DNA of 64,000 nt from Paraburkholderia sp. BL25I1N1 (GTDB taxonomy: Bacteria; Pseudomonadota; Gammaproteobacteria; Burkholderiales; Burkholderiaceae): NCBI RefSeq assembly GCF_003002025.1, contig NZ_PVZB01000008.1, forward strand, positions 238,218 to 302,217, read 5' to 3'. Below the pieces are notes generated by a model. It saw only the letters and a program-made list of their open reading frames with translations, did no database searches and had not been told where the DNA came from. The number at the start of each line of letters is the position of its first letter. The stretch's first letter is position 1. A program made the position numbers and the translations under genes. Below, one piece after another: positions 44,827-53,885 of the stretch.

Positions 44827-45534
44827 ATGTCTACCGCCACCGTTCTTGCTGAGGAGATACACCCGTCGCTTTGGCGGGCGTCGCAGCTCGCGCGTAGCCG
44901 CGGAAGGGTGGTCGAGACGGGGTATCCGGCGCTGTCGGCGGAGCTGCCGGGTGGTGGATGGCCCGTTGGCGCGCTGGTCGACCTGCTGGTCCAACAGGCC
45001 GGTGTGGGCGAACTGCGACTGCTGCGCCCGGCGCTCAGCGCTGCGGGAAATCGGCCAGTGGCGTTCGTGCAGCCGCCTCATACCCCTGACGGCCTGGGGC
45101 TCAGCTACATCGGACTGTCTTTGGACCAGGTGCTTCGGGTGAAAACGCCAAAAACAGCGGATGCGTTGTGGTCGGCGGAGCAGATTCTTCGTGCGGGCAG
45201 TTGCGGCGCGCTGATTTTCTGGACGCAGTATGCGCAGGCTTCATCACTTCGCCGCCTGCATCTCGCTGCCCAGTCATCTGAAACGCTTTTCATCATGGTG
45301 CGGCCGCTGGCTTGTGCACAGGACGCGTCGCCTGCGCTCCTGCGGCTCGCGCTCAGACCATCAGCCGACGGTTTGACCGTCGACGTCGTGAAACGACGAG
45401 GGCCCTCCCGCGCAGAGCCCCTGTCGATTCCCCTTCAACCAACCCCTGTTCTGCTTTCCCGCCATGCGCGTCTTTCTCGCCGTCCATTTGCCGAAGTTGC
45501 CGCTCGAGGTCTTCAGACCGAAGTGGTCACCTGA
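44827..45534 (+). CDS. imuA: ImuA, RecA-like translesion DNA synthesis protein
   Basis: 235 residues from ATG 44827. TGYPALSAELPGGGWPVGAL is the family's degenerate RecA-like N-terminal motif, followed by VDLLVQQAGVGELRLLRPAL. ImuA is the first gene of mutasome cassettes and supports ImuB and DnaE2 in error-prone bypass of lesions. An upstream in-frame ATG (44782) precedes the LexA box and is therefore not used. Its last 71 nt overlap imuB in another frame. Confidence 0.93.
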   Translation: MSTATVLAEEIHPSLWRASQLARSRGRVVETGYPALSAELPGGGWPVGALVDLLVQQAGVGELRLLRPALSAAGNRPVAFVQPPHTPDGLGLSYIGLSLDQVLRVKTPKTADALWSAEQILRAGSCGALIFWTQYAQASSLRRLHLAAQSSETLFIMVRPLACAQDASPALLRLALRPSADGLTVDVVKRRGPSRAEPLSIPLQPTPVLLSRHARLSRRPFAEVAARGLQTEVVT

Positions 45535-46933
45535 GCCTGCTCACGGCAGCGCCGTGCTCGAGAAACACAGGGTCGTCATTGCAGACGCCACTGCGCGTCT
45601 GGCTGGCGTGCGTCTTGGAATGAAACGCGGTGGGGTACTGACGCTGTCCCCTGAGACGGCGATGCATGAACGCGACATTGGCCGGGAAAGCGCTGCGCAG
45701 CGCGAGGTTGGCATCGCACTGATGCGCTTTTCGCCCGAAGTCGCACTGCTCGACGAAGCGACGGTCGTCGTCGAAGTCGGCGCGAGTTTGCGCCTATTCG
45801 GTGGCCTGCTTGCGCTCTGTCGCGAGGCAAAGGCCGTCCTCTGTGCGCTTGGCTTCACCGCACGCATCAGCGCAGCGCCGACTGGCCAGGGCGCCTGGCT
45901 GCTCGCGAAGCATGGAAACCGGCGGGTGTTGAAACTTGCATCGCTTGAACATCACCTCTCCGCACTCCCGATGGTCGCGGTCCCCGAGGTCCGTCGCTTT
46001 TTCGACTGGTTTAATGGCCTTGGCTGCGAAACCATCGCTGACATACGGCGCTTGCCTCGCGCAGGGCTGCAACGCCGGTGTGGCGAGCACTTACTGGATT
46101 CTCTGGACCGTGCTTTTGGCACGGCGCCTGAACTGTTCGACTGGCTGGAGCTGCCGCCAACCTTCTCCGCGCGCCTTGAGATGCCGGACCGGCTAGAGCA
46201 CGCAGACGGAGCAGTGTTCGCTGCGCATCGACTGATTGTGCAGTTATGCGGGTGGCTCTGCGCCAAGCAACTCGCAGTCACCGGCGTTCGCCTTTCACTT
46301 GAGCATGAGCGCGGACGCGACGCGATTGAGCCAACCATCGTCAACATTGCATTGGGCGAGCCGACATGGCGTGAAGAACATCTGGTCAGACTGGTGAAGG
46401 AACGGTTGCATCGCATCGAACTCGTCGCGCCGATGATTGCTTTGCGGCTCGATGCTACGGACGTCGCGTCTGCAGCGGCGGCATCTGACACGCTGTTTCC
46501 TGAACCCGGTGGCTCTAAAGAGGACCATCAGAAGCTGCTCGAGCTGCTTGTCGCGCGGCTGGGCGAGGAAAACGTTCTGCGGCCGGCGCCCACGGCAGAC
46601 CACCGTCCCGAAATCGCAAACCGCTGGATTCCAGTCACGCAGAAGAAAAAGCCTGACACCCTTCCGGATGGACTACCGAGACCGACCTGGATGCTGCATA
46701 CGCCCGTCCGCCTGCTGATGCGCAAGCACCGCCCGTTTTATGGGTCGCCGTTGCGCATGGTGTCGCCTGGCGAGCGCATTGAAGCCGGCTGGTTTGATGG
46801 TGAACTCGTCACGCGTGATTATTTTGTCGCACAGGGCGAAGACACAAGCTGCTACTGGATTTACCGTGAACGCGTCAGTAGCCGTGACGCTGAAGAAGAC
46901 CAGCGCTGGTTTCTCCATGGCCTCTTCGGATGA
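45464..46933 (+). CDS. imuB: ImuB, Y-family polymerase-like mutasome scaffold
   Basis: 489 residues. FLAVHLPKLPLEVF starts the palm where active Y-family enzymes have acidic residues; here they are hydrophobic or basic, and TVVVEVGASLRLFGG replaces the second acidic motif. ImuB is thus a catalytically dead homologue that recruits DnaE2 and the sliding clamp. The start overlaps imuA by 71 nt and the stop is 6 nt before dnaE2, so all three are cotranscribed. Confidence 0.95.
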   Translation: MRVFLAVHLPKLPLEVFRPKWSPEPAHGSAVLEKHRVVIADATARLAGVRLGMKRGGVLTLSPETAMHERDIGRESAAQREVGIALMRFSPEVALLDEATVVVEVGASLRLFGGLLALCREAKAVLCALGFTARISAAPTGQGAWLLAKHGNRRVLKLASLEHHLSALPMVAVPEVRRFFDWFNGLGCETIADIRRLPRAGLQRRCGEHLLDSLDRAFGTAPELFDWLELPPTFSARLEMPDRLEHADGAVFAAHRLIVQLCGWLCAKQLAVTGVRLSLEHERGRDAIEPTIVNIALGEPTWREEHLVRLVKERLHRIELVAPMIALRLDATDVASAAAASDTLFPEPGGSKEDHQKLLELLVARLGEENVLRPAPTADHRPEIANRWIPVTQKKKPDTLPDGLPRPTWMLHTPVRLLMRKHRPFYGSPLRMVSPGERIEAGWFDGELVTRDYFVAQGEDTSCYWIYRERVSSRDAEEDQRWFLHGLFG

Positions 46934-46939
46934 TGTGCT

Positions 46940-49900
46940 GTGGATACGACCTTCAATATCCTTCCGGCTTACGCCGAGCTTTTCTGCCGGTCGAACTTCT
47001 CTTTCCTGAGAGGCGCCTCGCACGCAGAGGAGCTTGCCGAACGCGCGGCGCAGTTGGGTTACTCAGCGCTCGCCGTAACGGACGAGTGCTCACTGGCTGG
47101 CGTGGTGCGCGCTCACGTCGCCGCGAAGACAGCGAAGCTTCCTTTTATCGTCGGCGCCTACTTCAAGCTGGTCAACGCCGACGGGTCGCCGGCGTTCGGA
47201 ATTATCCTGCTGGCGAAGAATCGAGAGGGATACGGCAACCTGTCCGAACTCATCACTCTCGCCCGAACGCGCGCACCGAAGGGCGAATATCGACTCACGC
47301 CTCAGGACCTGTCGCGACCAGAGAAGGAATATCGCCATCTGCTGGGAGCGCCAGATTGTCTTGCGATTCTCGTTCCCGACTTCCCCGCAAAAGAGGACGT
47401 GCTGGAAGCGCAGGTCGAATGGCTCGACGACACGTTCACGGGTCGTGCGTGGGTTGGTCTGGTGCTACATCAACGCGCAATGGACGACATCCATCGTGGT
47501 GCGGTAGAGTTTGTCGCTCGCAACTTCGATGTCCCCGTAGTTGCGCTCGGCGACATTGTCATGCATGTGCGCTCCAGGAAACCTCTGCAGGACACAATGA
47601 CCGCTATCCGTGTCGGCAAGCCTGTTCACGAATGTGGCTATGACCTCGCGCCCAACGCAGAACAGCATCTGCGCTCGCGATTGCGACTGGCCAATTTGTA
47701 TCCAGATGACGCGCTCGCTGCGACTGTAGACATTGCGAATCGCTGCACTTTTTCGCTCGATGAGTTGCGCTACGAATATCCCGACGAGCTGGTGCCGGCG
47801 GGTATTACGCCGGCTGCGTATCTACGGCAGGAGACATATATCGGCGCGCAGCGGCGCTTTCCATCTGGCATTCCGCACAAAGTGCAGGAGCAGATTGAGC
47901 ATGAGTTAGACCTGATTGGAGACCTTCAGTACGAGCCGTACTTCCTGACCGTCTATGACATCGTGCGTTTCGCACGGAGCCAGCACATTCTCTGTCAGGG
48001 GCGAGGGTCGGCTGCCAACTCTGCCGTTTGTTACTGCCTGGGTGTTACAGAGGTCGACCCCGCGCGCGGCAACATGCTGTTCGAGAGATTCATCAGCAAG
48101 GAGCGCGGGGAGCCGCCGGACATTGATGTGGACTTCGAACACCAGCGACGCGAAGAAGTCATTCAATACATCTACCGGAAATACGGTCGCGACCGCGCTG
48201 CGATTGCGGCCGCAGTGTCGACGTATCGACCACGCGGGGCGCTGCGCGAGACGGGAAAGGCCCTCGGCGTTGACCCTCAGATTGTCGACCTGGTAGCGAA
48301 GTCGCATCATTGGTTCGACAACAGTCAGGACCTGCTGAAGCGCTTTGCCGAATCTGGCCTCGACCCGGAGAAGCCGCTAATTCAGGCTTGGGCGAGACTG
48401 GCGTCGCAGTTGCTCGGTTTTCCACGGCATCTGTCGCAGCATTCCGGAGGCTTTGTCATCAGTCGCGGGAAGCTGACCCGTCTCGTGCCGGTCGAGAGTG
48501 CTGCCATGGCAGACCGCAGCGTGATTGAGTGGGACAAAGACGACCTTGAATCACTGGGCTTGCTGAAGATTGACGTCCTCGCGCTCGGCATGCTGTCCGC
48601 GATTCGTCGCACGCTCGACATTGTGTCGGAGCAGCGCGGTGAACGTTTCGAGATGCAGGACATCCCGCCTGAGGACCCGGCGACGTACGAGATGATTTCT
48701 GCGGCGGACACCGTTGGTGTCTTCCAGATTGAATCTCGCGCCCAGATGTCGATGCTGCCGCGCATGCAGCCCCGCAAGTTTTACGATTTGGTCATCGAGG
48801 TCGCCATCGTCCGGCCAGGCCCAATTCAGGGTGGCGCTGTTCACCCGTACCTGCAGCGGCGGCAGGGCTTCGAGCCTGTGACCTATCCGAGCGACGCGCT
48901 GAAGACCGCGCTTGGCCGCACGCTCGGTGTGCCGATTTTCCAGGAGCAAGTGATGCAGGTTGCCATCCTGGCTGCCGGTTTCACTCCGGGCGAGGCTGAT
49001 GGCTTGCGGCGAGCCATGGCCGCCTGGAAGCGCAAAGGCGGCCTCGAAAAATACTACAACCGCATCGTGGTCGGCATGCAAGAACGTGGGTACGACCTTG
49101 CCTTCGCCGAGTCAATTTTTGAGCAGATTAAGGGCTTCGGTGAGTATGGCTTTCCAGAGAGCCATGCGGCCAGCTTCGCGCTGCTTGTGTACGCGAGCAG
49201 CTGGTTGAAGTGCCACGAACCAGAAGCGTTCCTCGCCGCGATGCTGAACTCGCAGCCAATGGGCTTTTACTCGCCTTCGCAGTTGGTGCAGGACGCCCAG
49301 CGCCATGGCGTCAAAGTGCTGCCAGTTGATGTGGCCATCAGCGGATGGGATTCATCGCTTGAGCACCGTGCTGGCGCGACGCGACCCGCTGTTCGCCTCG
49401 GTTTGTCGCTGCTTCGTGGCATGAAGGATGGCGCCGCAGAACGGATTGAAAATGCGCGCGCAGTCCGGCCGTTCGTGAACGTCAGCGACCTTGCTCGCAG
49501 AGCGCAACTGGACCGGAAAGACCTGCATGTTCTTGCCGACGCGAATGCGCTGGCGTCGCTCGCTGGAAACCGCCGCGAGGCGCTCTGGCAGTCGGTCGCT
49601 GCGGTGCCGGACAAGGACATGCTGGCCATCGCCGCGGTTCAGGATGAAACCCCTGAGCTGGGCGCGCCCACGGAAGCGCACGACATCGTTGCTGACTATC
49701 GGTCTGCCGGCCTCACGCTTAGGCGACATCCTTTGGAACTGCTTCGGCCGCAACTGCTTGAGAACCGCCTGATGCCAGCTTCGACCTTGCGTACCTATCG
49801 CGACGGCCGCCTGGCCCGCGGGTGCGGGCTTGTGACTGTACGTCAACGCCCTGGCACAGCAAAAGGCGTAATGTTTGTGACTCTCGAAGACGAGACTGGC

Positions 49901-50089
49901 AACGTGAACGTCATCGTCTGGCCAAGTCTTCTCGAGAAGCAGCGCAAGGAAGCGCTTGGCGCATCTTTGCTCGCCGTGTACGGGACGTGGCAATGCCAGG
50001 GAGAAGTGCGACATCTTGTGGCGCAGCGCCTGGTCGACATGTCTCACCTGCTGGGCGGCCTAATCACGGCGAGCCGGGACTTTTGCTGA
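46940..50089 (+). CDS. dnaE2: Error-prone DNA polymerase III alpha subunit
   Basis: 1049 residues, start GTG 46940. N-terminal PHP domain (RSNFSFLRGASHAEELAERA, LAVTDECSLAGVVRAH), polymerase core with paired catalytic aspartates in GEPPDIDVDFEHQRREEVIQ, FQIESRAQMSMLPRMQPRKF and VAIVRPGPIQGGAVHPYLQR, then the helix-hairpin and OB regions (GLVTVRQRPGTAKGVMFVTL). The length and its place after imuB identify DnaE2 rather than replicative DnaE1. It performs lesion bypass during the SOS response. Confidence 0.96.
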   Translation: MDTTFNILPAYAELFCRSNFSFLRGASHAEELAERAAQLGYSALAVTDECSLAGVVRAHVAAKTAKLPFIVGAYFKLVNADGSPAFGIILLAKNREGYGNLSELITLARTRAPKGEYRLTPQDLSRPEKEYRHLLGAPDCLAILVPDFPAKEDVLEAQVEWLDDTFTGRAWVGLVLHQRAMDDIHRGAVEFVARNFDVPVVALGDIVMHVRSRKPLQDTMTAIRVGKPVHECGYDLAPNAEQHLRSRLRLANLYPDDALAATVDIANRCTFSLDELRYEYPDELVPAGITPAAYLRQETYIGAQRRFPSGIPHKVQEQIEHELDLIGDLQYEPYFLTVYDIVRFARSQHILCQGRGSAANSAVCYCLGVTEVDPARGNMLFERFISKERGEPPDIDVDFEHQRREEVIQYIYRKYGRDRAAIAAAVSTYRPRGALRETGKALGVDPQIVDLVAKSHHWFDNSQDLLKRFAESGLDPEKPLIQAWARLASQLLGFPRHLSQHSGGFVISRGKLTRLVPVESAAMADRSVIEWDKDDLESLGLLKIDVLALGMLSAIRRTLDIVSEQRGERFEMQDIPPEDPATYEMISAADTVGVFQIESRAQMSMLPRMQPRKFYDLVIEVAIVRPGPIQGGAVHPYLQRRQGFEPVTYPSDALKTALGRTLGVPIFQEQVMQVAILAAGFTPGEADGLRRAMAAWKRKGGLEKYYNRIVVGMQERGYDLAFAESIFEQIKGFGEYGFPESHAASFALLVYASSWLKCHEPEAFLAAMLNSQPMGFYSPSQLVQDAQRHGVKVLPVDVAISGWDSSLEHRAGATRPAVRLGLSLLRGMKDGAAERIENARAVRPFVNVSDLARRAQLDRKDLHVLADANALASLAGNRREALWQSVAAVPDKDMLAIAAVQDETPELGAPTEAHDIVADYRSAGLTLRRHPLELLRPQLLENRLMPASTLRTYRDGRLARGCGLVTVRQRPGTAKGVMFVTLEDETGNVNVIVWPSLLEKQRKEALGASLLAVYGTWQCQGEVRHLVAQRLVDMSHLLGGLITASRDFC

Positions 50090-50136
50090 CCCGGCAGAAG
50101 AATTGCGTATTATCGAAGCATTGAACGGAGGCATCC

Positions 50137-51099
50137 ATGTGCTACTCGGCTCAGATTCAAGCTGACTACCGCAAGTTCGTACGCATGTTTGGCGCCATCA
50201 TGGACATAGGCGAATTCGCTCGCCTGTTTTTCGAGCGCGCTGAAGGGGTTAGTAAAGCGAAGGTGCCCAAGGGGATGGAAGATGCTTTCGCTGAACCACA
50301 AACGGACGCGGACCGCCAAATTAAAGCAGCCATCGACCGGTTCAATGCAGCTCAGAGCTCGAAGCTTGAGCAGGGCCTGTTCAAGCAGCGGAAGCGCCTG
50401 GCAGACGCGGAACGTACGCTTCAAACAAAAATCACCAAGGCAGCCACCGAGAGTCAGCGAATCGCGACGGACAAAATCTCCTGGGCACTTGGCAAGCTTG
50501 AGGACATCCAACGAACCACGCCCAAAGCACACGATTCGCGCATTTTCCCCGGTCACTACGCGCCGGTTATGGTCATAGAGGATGGCCAGCGCGTCGTGAA
50601 GCCAATGCGCTACCAATGCCGTATTGCAGGAAAGCCCGCTAGTTACGACGTCAAATATCCAGGAACGTACAATGCACGACGTGATAACCTCGAAGGCTTC
50701 TGGAAGCCCTGCTTCGGGTACACGCACGGAGTGATGCTCGTCGACGTTTTCTACGAGAATGTGAGCAAAGCCAAATTTGAAGGCACGCTATCCGAAACAC
50801 ACGACCGGGACGAAAACATTGTTCTTGAGTTCCGGCCGAGCAACGGCGAACTGATGCACGTCGCTTGCCTGTGGTCTCGGTGGACCGCACCAGGTGAGCC
50901 GGACTTGCTCTCATTCGCGGCGATTACGGACGAGCCCCCACCTGAGGTCGCAGCCGCTGGTCACGACCGGTGCATCATTCCTATTAAACCCGAGAACATA
51001 GATGCTTGGCTCAACCCGGACCCGAAGAACTTGGATGCAATGTACGCGATACTTGATGACAGGGACCGGCCGTACTACGAGAATCGACTTGCGGCATAG
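50137..51099 (+). CDS. SRAP/SOS response-associated peptidase family protein (YedK/HMCES-like)
   Basis: 320 residues, GGAGG before ATG 50137. SRAP proteins crosslink covalently to abasic sites in single-stranded DNA via Cys2. Seen: MC start (Cys2), Asn179 in YNARRDN, Glu207 in FYENV and His276 in GHDR, all in family order. Unlike compact YedK (about 220 residues) it has a helical, lysine-rich insertion at about 35-130 with coiled-coil character (EQGLFKQRKRLADAERTLQT). It follows dnaE2 by 47 nt, joining damage shielding to mutagenesis. A fragment of a similar gene is at 15461. Confidence 0.9.
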   Translation: MCYSAQIQADYRKFVRMFGAIMDIGEFARLFFERAEGVSKAKVPKGMEDAFAEPQTDADRQIKAAIDRFNAAQSSKLEQGLFKQRKRLADAERTLQTKITKAATESQRIATDKISWALGKLEDIQRTTPKAHDSRIFPGHYAPVMVIEDGQRVVKPMRYQCRIAGKPASYDVKYPGTYNARRDNLEGFWKPCFGYTHGVMLVDVFYENVSKAKFEGTLSETHDRDENIVLEFRPSNGELMHVACLWSRWTAPGEPDLLSFAAITDEPPPEVAAAGHDRCIIPIKPENIDAWLNPDPKNLDAMYAILDDRDRPYYENRLAA

Positions 51100-51322
51100 T
51101 GATTAGCCGGGCGAACATCGGTGGTGGCGGGCACGGTGCGACGATGCGCATATCGGTAGCAATGGCATTGGCCGCAGTGTCTTTGTGGTTGTCCCGTACT
51201 GACTTACTGACGCACCCCAACGAACTAAAGCGACGGCTCACTCGGACCTATTGCAATTCAGAGTCAGGTCGCGGAACACGGTGTTGCGCTAGACTGGCGT
51301 ACGCAGCGGGAAGGAGATTTCG

Positions 51323-51595
51323 ATGATACGCAAGACGCTCAATGCCTCGCGACTTCAGCAGGAGGTCGACCGGCGAATCCATAAACTGCAGGCAATAGTC
51401 GAAGACGGCGTGAAGATTCGTGTGCCGCGGCCGCAGTTGCAAGAGGCTGACAGGACAGGCTGCAACTGGCACATGACACACTTCGGCAACGCGCTCGGCT
51501 TCGAGCGCGACATCGAGGGCGTGCTCAAGACCGTGCGTGCGGAATACAACCTCAATACCGAAGTGAAAGAAACCGGCAACCCATTCGGGGACTAG
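51323..51595 (+). CDS. Hypothetical protein, 90 residues
   Basis: ATG 51323 has a good AAGGAG site. It starts MIRKTLNASRLQQEVDRRIH with an amphipathic helix, then VEDGVKIRVPRPQLQEADRT and GCNWHMTHFGNALGFERDIE. I do not recognise a family. No signal or transmembrane segment. It is one nucleotide from the next frame, so the pair may be coupled. Confidence 0.62.
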   Translation: MIRKTLNASRLQQEVDRRIHKLQAIVEDGVKIRVPRPQLQEADRTGCNWHMTHFGNALGFERDIEGVLKTVRAEYNLNTEVKETGNPFGD

Positions 51596-51620
51596 CTTGC
51601 CAGGAGCGTTCGACAGCTTG

Positions 51621-51959
51621 ATGCACATCTACTTTTCATACAACTCGGTTCCCGAACTCGCGTCCGTTCCTCGCGCTCAGCGCAAGGCTGTCATACGGAA
51701 GGCTGCCCGCGCCCTCGCAGGGACCGCAGAAGGACGCAGTCAGTTCCGCTTCTTCCTCGGATGGCTTTTCTTTGCCGCGGTGTCGACGGCCCTCTTCATT
51801 AGCCTAGCGGGTACCAAACTTTCAAGCGGGTTGGTCGCCATCGTTACCGGTGCAATCTGTTACCTGAGCTATACGTTCGTGTTTCAGTTTCAGGTGCGAC
51901 GCCTGCGCCCTCACATAAGAGCGATACTCTCCACCGAGCCGATTGTCGAGCGGGAATAA
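51621..51959 (+). CDS. Small two-helix membrane protein
   Basis: 112 residues from ATG 51621. The N-terminal half is basic (RAQRKAVIRKAARALAGTAE), followed by two transmembrane helices (FFLGWLFFAAVSTALFISLA and LVAIVTGAICYLSYTFVF) and a short basic tail. Family not recognised. A TTG at 51597, directly after the preceding stop, could add eight residues. Same orientation as the preceding hypothetical gene. Confidence 0.6.
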   Translation: MHIYFSYNSVPELASVPRAQRKAVIRKAARALAGTAEGRSQFRFFLGWLFFAAVSTALFISLAGTKLSSGLVAIVTGAICYLSYTFVFQFQVRRLRPHIRAILSTEPIVERE

Positions 51960-52440
51960 AGCTTAGAGGGAAGCCGTGCTCGCAATGCCCGTTCCCGCGG
52001 CGGCGCCGTGGCCTGCCAGCGTAGAAACCTCCGACGGAGGACGTGCCGCATGTTACGACTCCACGCGTGGTTCATCGAGGGTCCCAATTAAGGAACGAGG
52101 AACGGCCTAGCCGAGAATGTTGTTCGTCGCCAACTATTGATTCTCACGTTATTGCCGCAGATTGGCGACGCAGCCGCGGATGGCGACAGCGAACTCTGGG
52201 CGAGAGAGGTCAACGCTCGCACCTGCTACGGACATGGGGAGATACTCGATATTTTCTATGACACCAACTTTTCTCGCGTTCTCAAGGTCATCCTCATTCG
52301 AGGGCAACGCGCGGCCGAGCTCCGATTCAATGTTGGCGACCTCGTCCACTAATACTCAATGCAGCTCATCGAAGAGTACCGGCAGACGTCTAGTATTGCT
52401 CACGAGAGAAACCGAGACTCATGACGCGACGGCACTTCCG
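51960..52440. other. Gene-poor interval
   Basis: A minus-strand open frame at 52149-52349 (GTG start, ending AIRGCVANLRQ) looks partly protein-like but has no ribosome site and no recognised relative. It follows the pseudogene at 52441 on the same strand and may be further debris. Nothing else is supported. Confidence 0.4.
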
Positions 52441-52791
52441 TCAGAACCATATTTCGCAATCATCGCCTTGCACCCGAGCGCCCACTTTCTAAGCGATTTG
52501 CCACATCTTGATGAGAGTGGCGACATTGGGATTCTTGACCACAGCATTACCGGACCGGAAATCGAACCACGCCATGTTTCCTCCGGCCGTACTGCCGCGT
52601 TATGCGGTCCAGACGGCTAGGCCATCACTGTCCACAAGCAGTACGTTTCCACTGGGCAGATTTGCTTCGGCATGACCGTCGAGCCGCATTTCATCATCCG
52701 TATCGATAAGGTCCTTCCATTCGCCAAAACTGATTTCAGGCCCGTCATCGAATCAGTTCTGTTTGCGCGTGATGCGAACGTCGTATCCCAT
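52441..52791 (-). pseudogene. Degenerate gene for a conserved hypothetical protein with several in-frame stops
   Basis: From ATG 52791 one frame reads MGYDVRITRKQN, stop (TGA 52755-52753), FDDGPEISFGEWKDLIDTDD, ..., LAVWTA, stop (TAA 52602-52600), RGSTAGGNMAWFDFRSGNAV, ..., MWQIA, stop (TAG 52491-52489), KVGARVQGDDCEIWF, stop (52443-52441). This tracks a widespread small family I remember as starting M-YDVHITRA-W with EMRLDG-AE and LAVWT blocks; the TGA replaces the expected Trp. There is no frameshift, only stops, which suggests decay by point mutation. Confidence 0.8.
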
Positions 52792-52910
52792 TTCGGTTGT
52801 AGCTCTGCTTCCAGTTAATTTAGTAGGTGTACTGTGCCAACGCACCCATAGCTTCGAACGCCCGACCATGGCATAGTGCGCTCAGTCTATCAACGATAAA
52901 GGGAGTTCAT

Positions 52911-53765
52911 ATGGCTACACTCGAACAAATCCAAGCCCGGGTAAAGAAGCTGCAAGCTCAAGCTGAAGCATTGCTCGCAAAGAAGACTCAAGCGGCAGTC
53001 GACCAAATCCGCAAGCTGATGCTCGACCATGGTTTGACGACAGAAGACATTGAAGCCAAAGCGGCGGCAAAGCGGGCGGCGAAGGGAATGAGGGTCAGCG
53101 CCACCGGCAAGACCAAGACTACTGCTGCTGACAAAGCCAAAGCAGCGCCGAAATACCTGAATCCCAAAACGGGAGCGACCTGGACTGGACATGGCCGCGC
53201 GCCGACCTGGATTGCTGAAGCCAAAGACCGCAGTAAATTTCTGATTGCAGGTGGTGCCGAAACGACTGTTGCGGCGACGAAGGAGACTGCGAGCAAGGCG
53301 AAGACTGCGGGAAAGAAGGCGGCGTCGAAGTCAGTTGGTGCGACTGTGGGCATGGGTCAGCGCAAGGGTCCGCAACCGGCGCTTTACCGTGACCCCATGT
53401 CGGGCGCGACGTGGAGCGGGCGGGGTCCAGCGCCGGCTTGGCTTGCTGGTGCCAAGGACCGGAGTAAGTTTTTGATTGATGGCAACAGCACTGCGGCCGA
53501 TGCGAAACCGGTGGTCAAGAAGGCTGCTGTCAAGAAGGCCCCGCCGGCGAAGAAAACTGCTGCCAAGAAGGCAATTGCCAAGAAAGCCGTTGTCACTAAG
53601 GTCGAAGCGACGAAGACCGCACCGAAGAAGAAGGTGGCGATGAAGAAAACGGTTGCCAAGAAGGCGGTGAACGCGACGGCGCCGGCGAAGAAAGCGCTGC
53701 GCAAAAACGCCGCTGTGACTGCTCCGGTGGCCACTGTCGAGTCTGCCGCCGAGTCGACGACCTGA
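52911..53765 (+). CDS. H-NS family protein with two DNA-binding motifs and histone H1-like tail
   Basis: 284 residues from ATG 52911 (AAAGGGAG upstream). N-terminal oligomerisation domain 1-50 (LEQIQARVKKLQAQAEALLA), first DNA-binding motif at 81-112 (YLNPKTGATWTGHGRAPTW), second at 158-190 (YRDPMSGATWSGRGPAPAW), and a Lys/Ala tail from 200 with KKA and AKK repeats. In motif 2 the usual GRGR reads GRGP. Most H-NS proteins have one such motif. It may silence or bridge the surrounding accessory island. Its N-terminus is similar to the truncated copy at 39303. Confidence 0.9.
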   Translation: MATLEQIQARVKKLQAQAEALLAKKTQAAVDQIRKLMLDHGLTTEDIEAKAAAKRAAKGMRVSATGKTKTTAADKAKAAPKYLNPKTGATWTGHGRAPTWIAEAKDRSKFLIAGGAETTVAATKETASKAKTAGKKAASKSVGATVGMGQRKGPQPALYRDPMSGATWSGRGPAPAWLAGAKDRSKFLIDGNSTAADAKPVVKKAAVKKAPPAKKTAAKKAIAKKAVVTKVEATKTAPKKKVAMKKTVAKKAVNATAPAKKALRKNAAVTAPVATVESAAESTT

Positions 53766-53885
53766 GCGCAATTGTCCGTTACCCGGCGGAGCCGCAATTC
53801 TCTGGTCTCACCGGGTGCACCAATCTGATACGGCACTGGACGCCGCTCTAACCGATATTTTAAGTGGGAAACTGTGTCCAGTGAA

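Noticed and set aside
44608..45081. Minus-strand frame across the imuA promoter
   Set aside because: It is antisense to the LexA box and the imuA start, and has no recognisable features.
46930..47643. Plus-strand open frame of 237 codons
   Set aside because: Overlaps dnaE2 in another frame; the dnaE2 frame has PHP and polymerase motifs, this one has none.
52162..52620. Plus-strand open frame of 152 codons
   Set aside because: Covers the opposite strand of the multi-stop pseudogene, has low-complexity Ser/Thr-rich sequence and no ribosome site.
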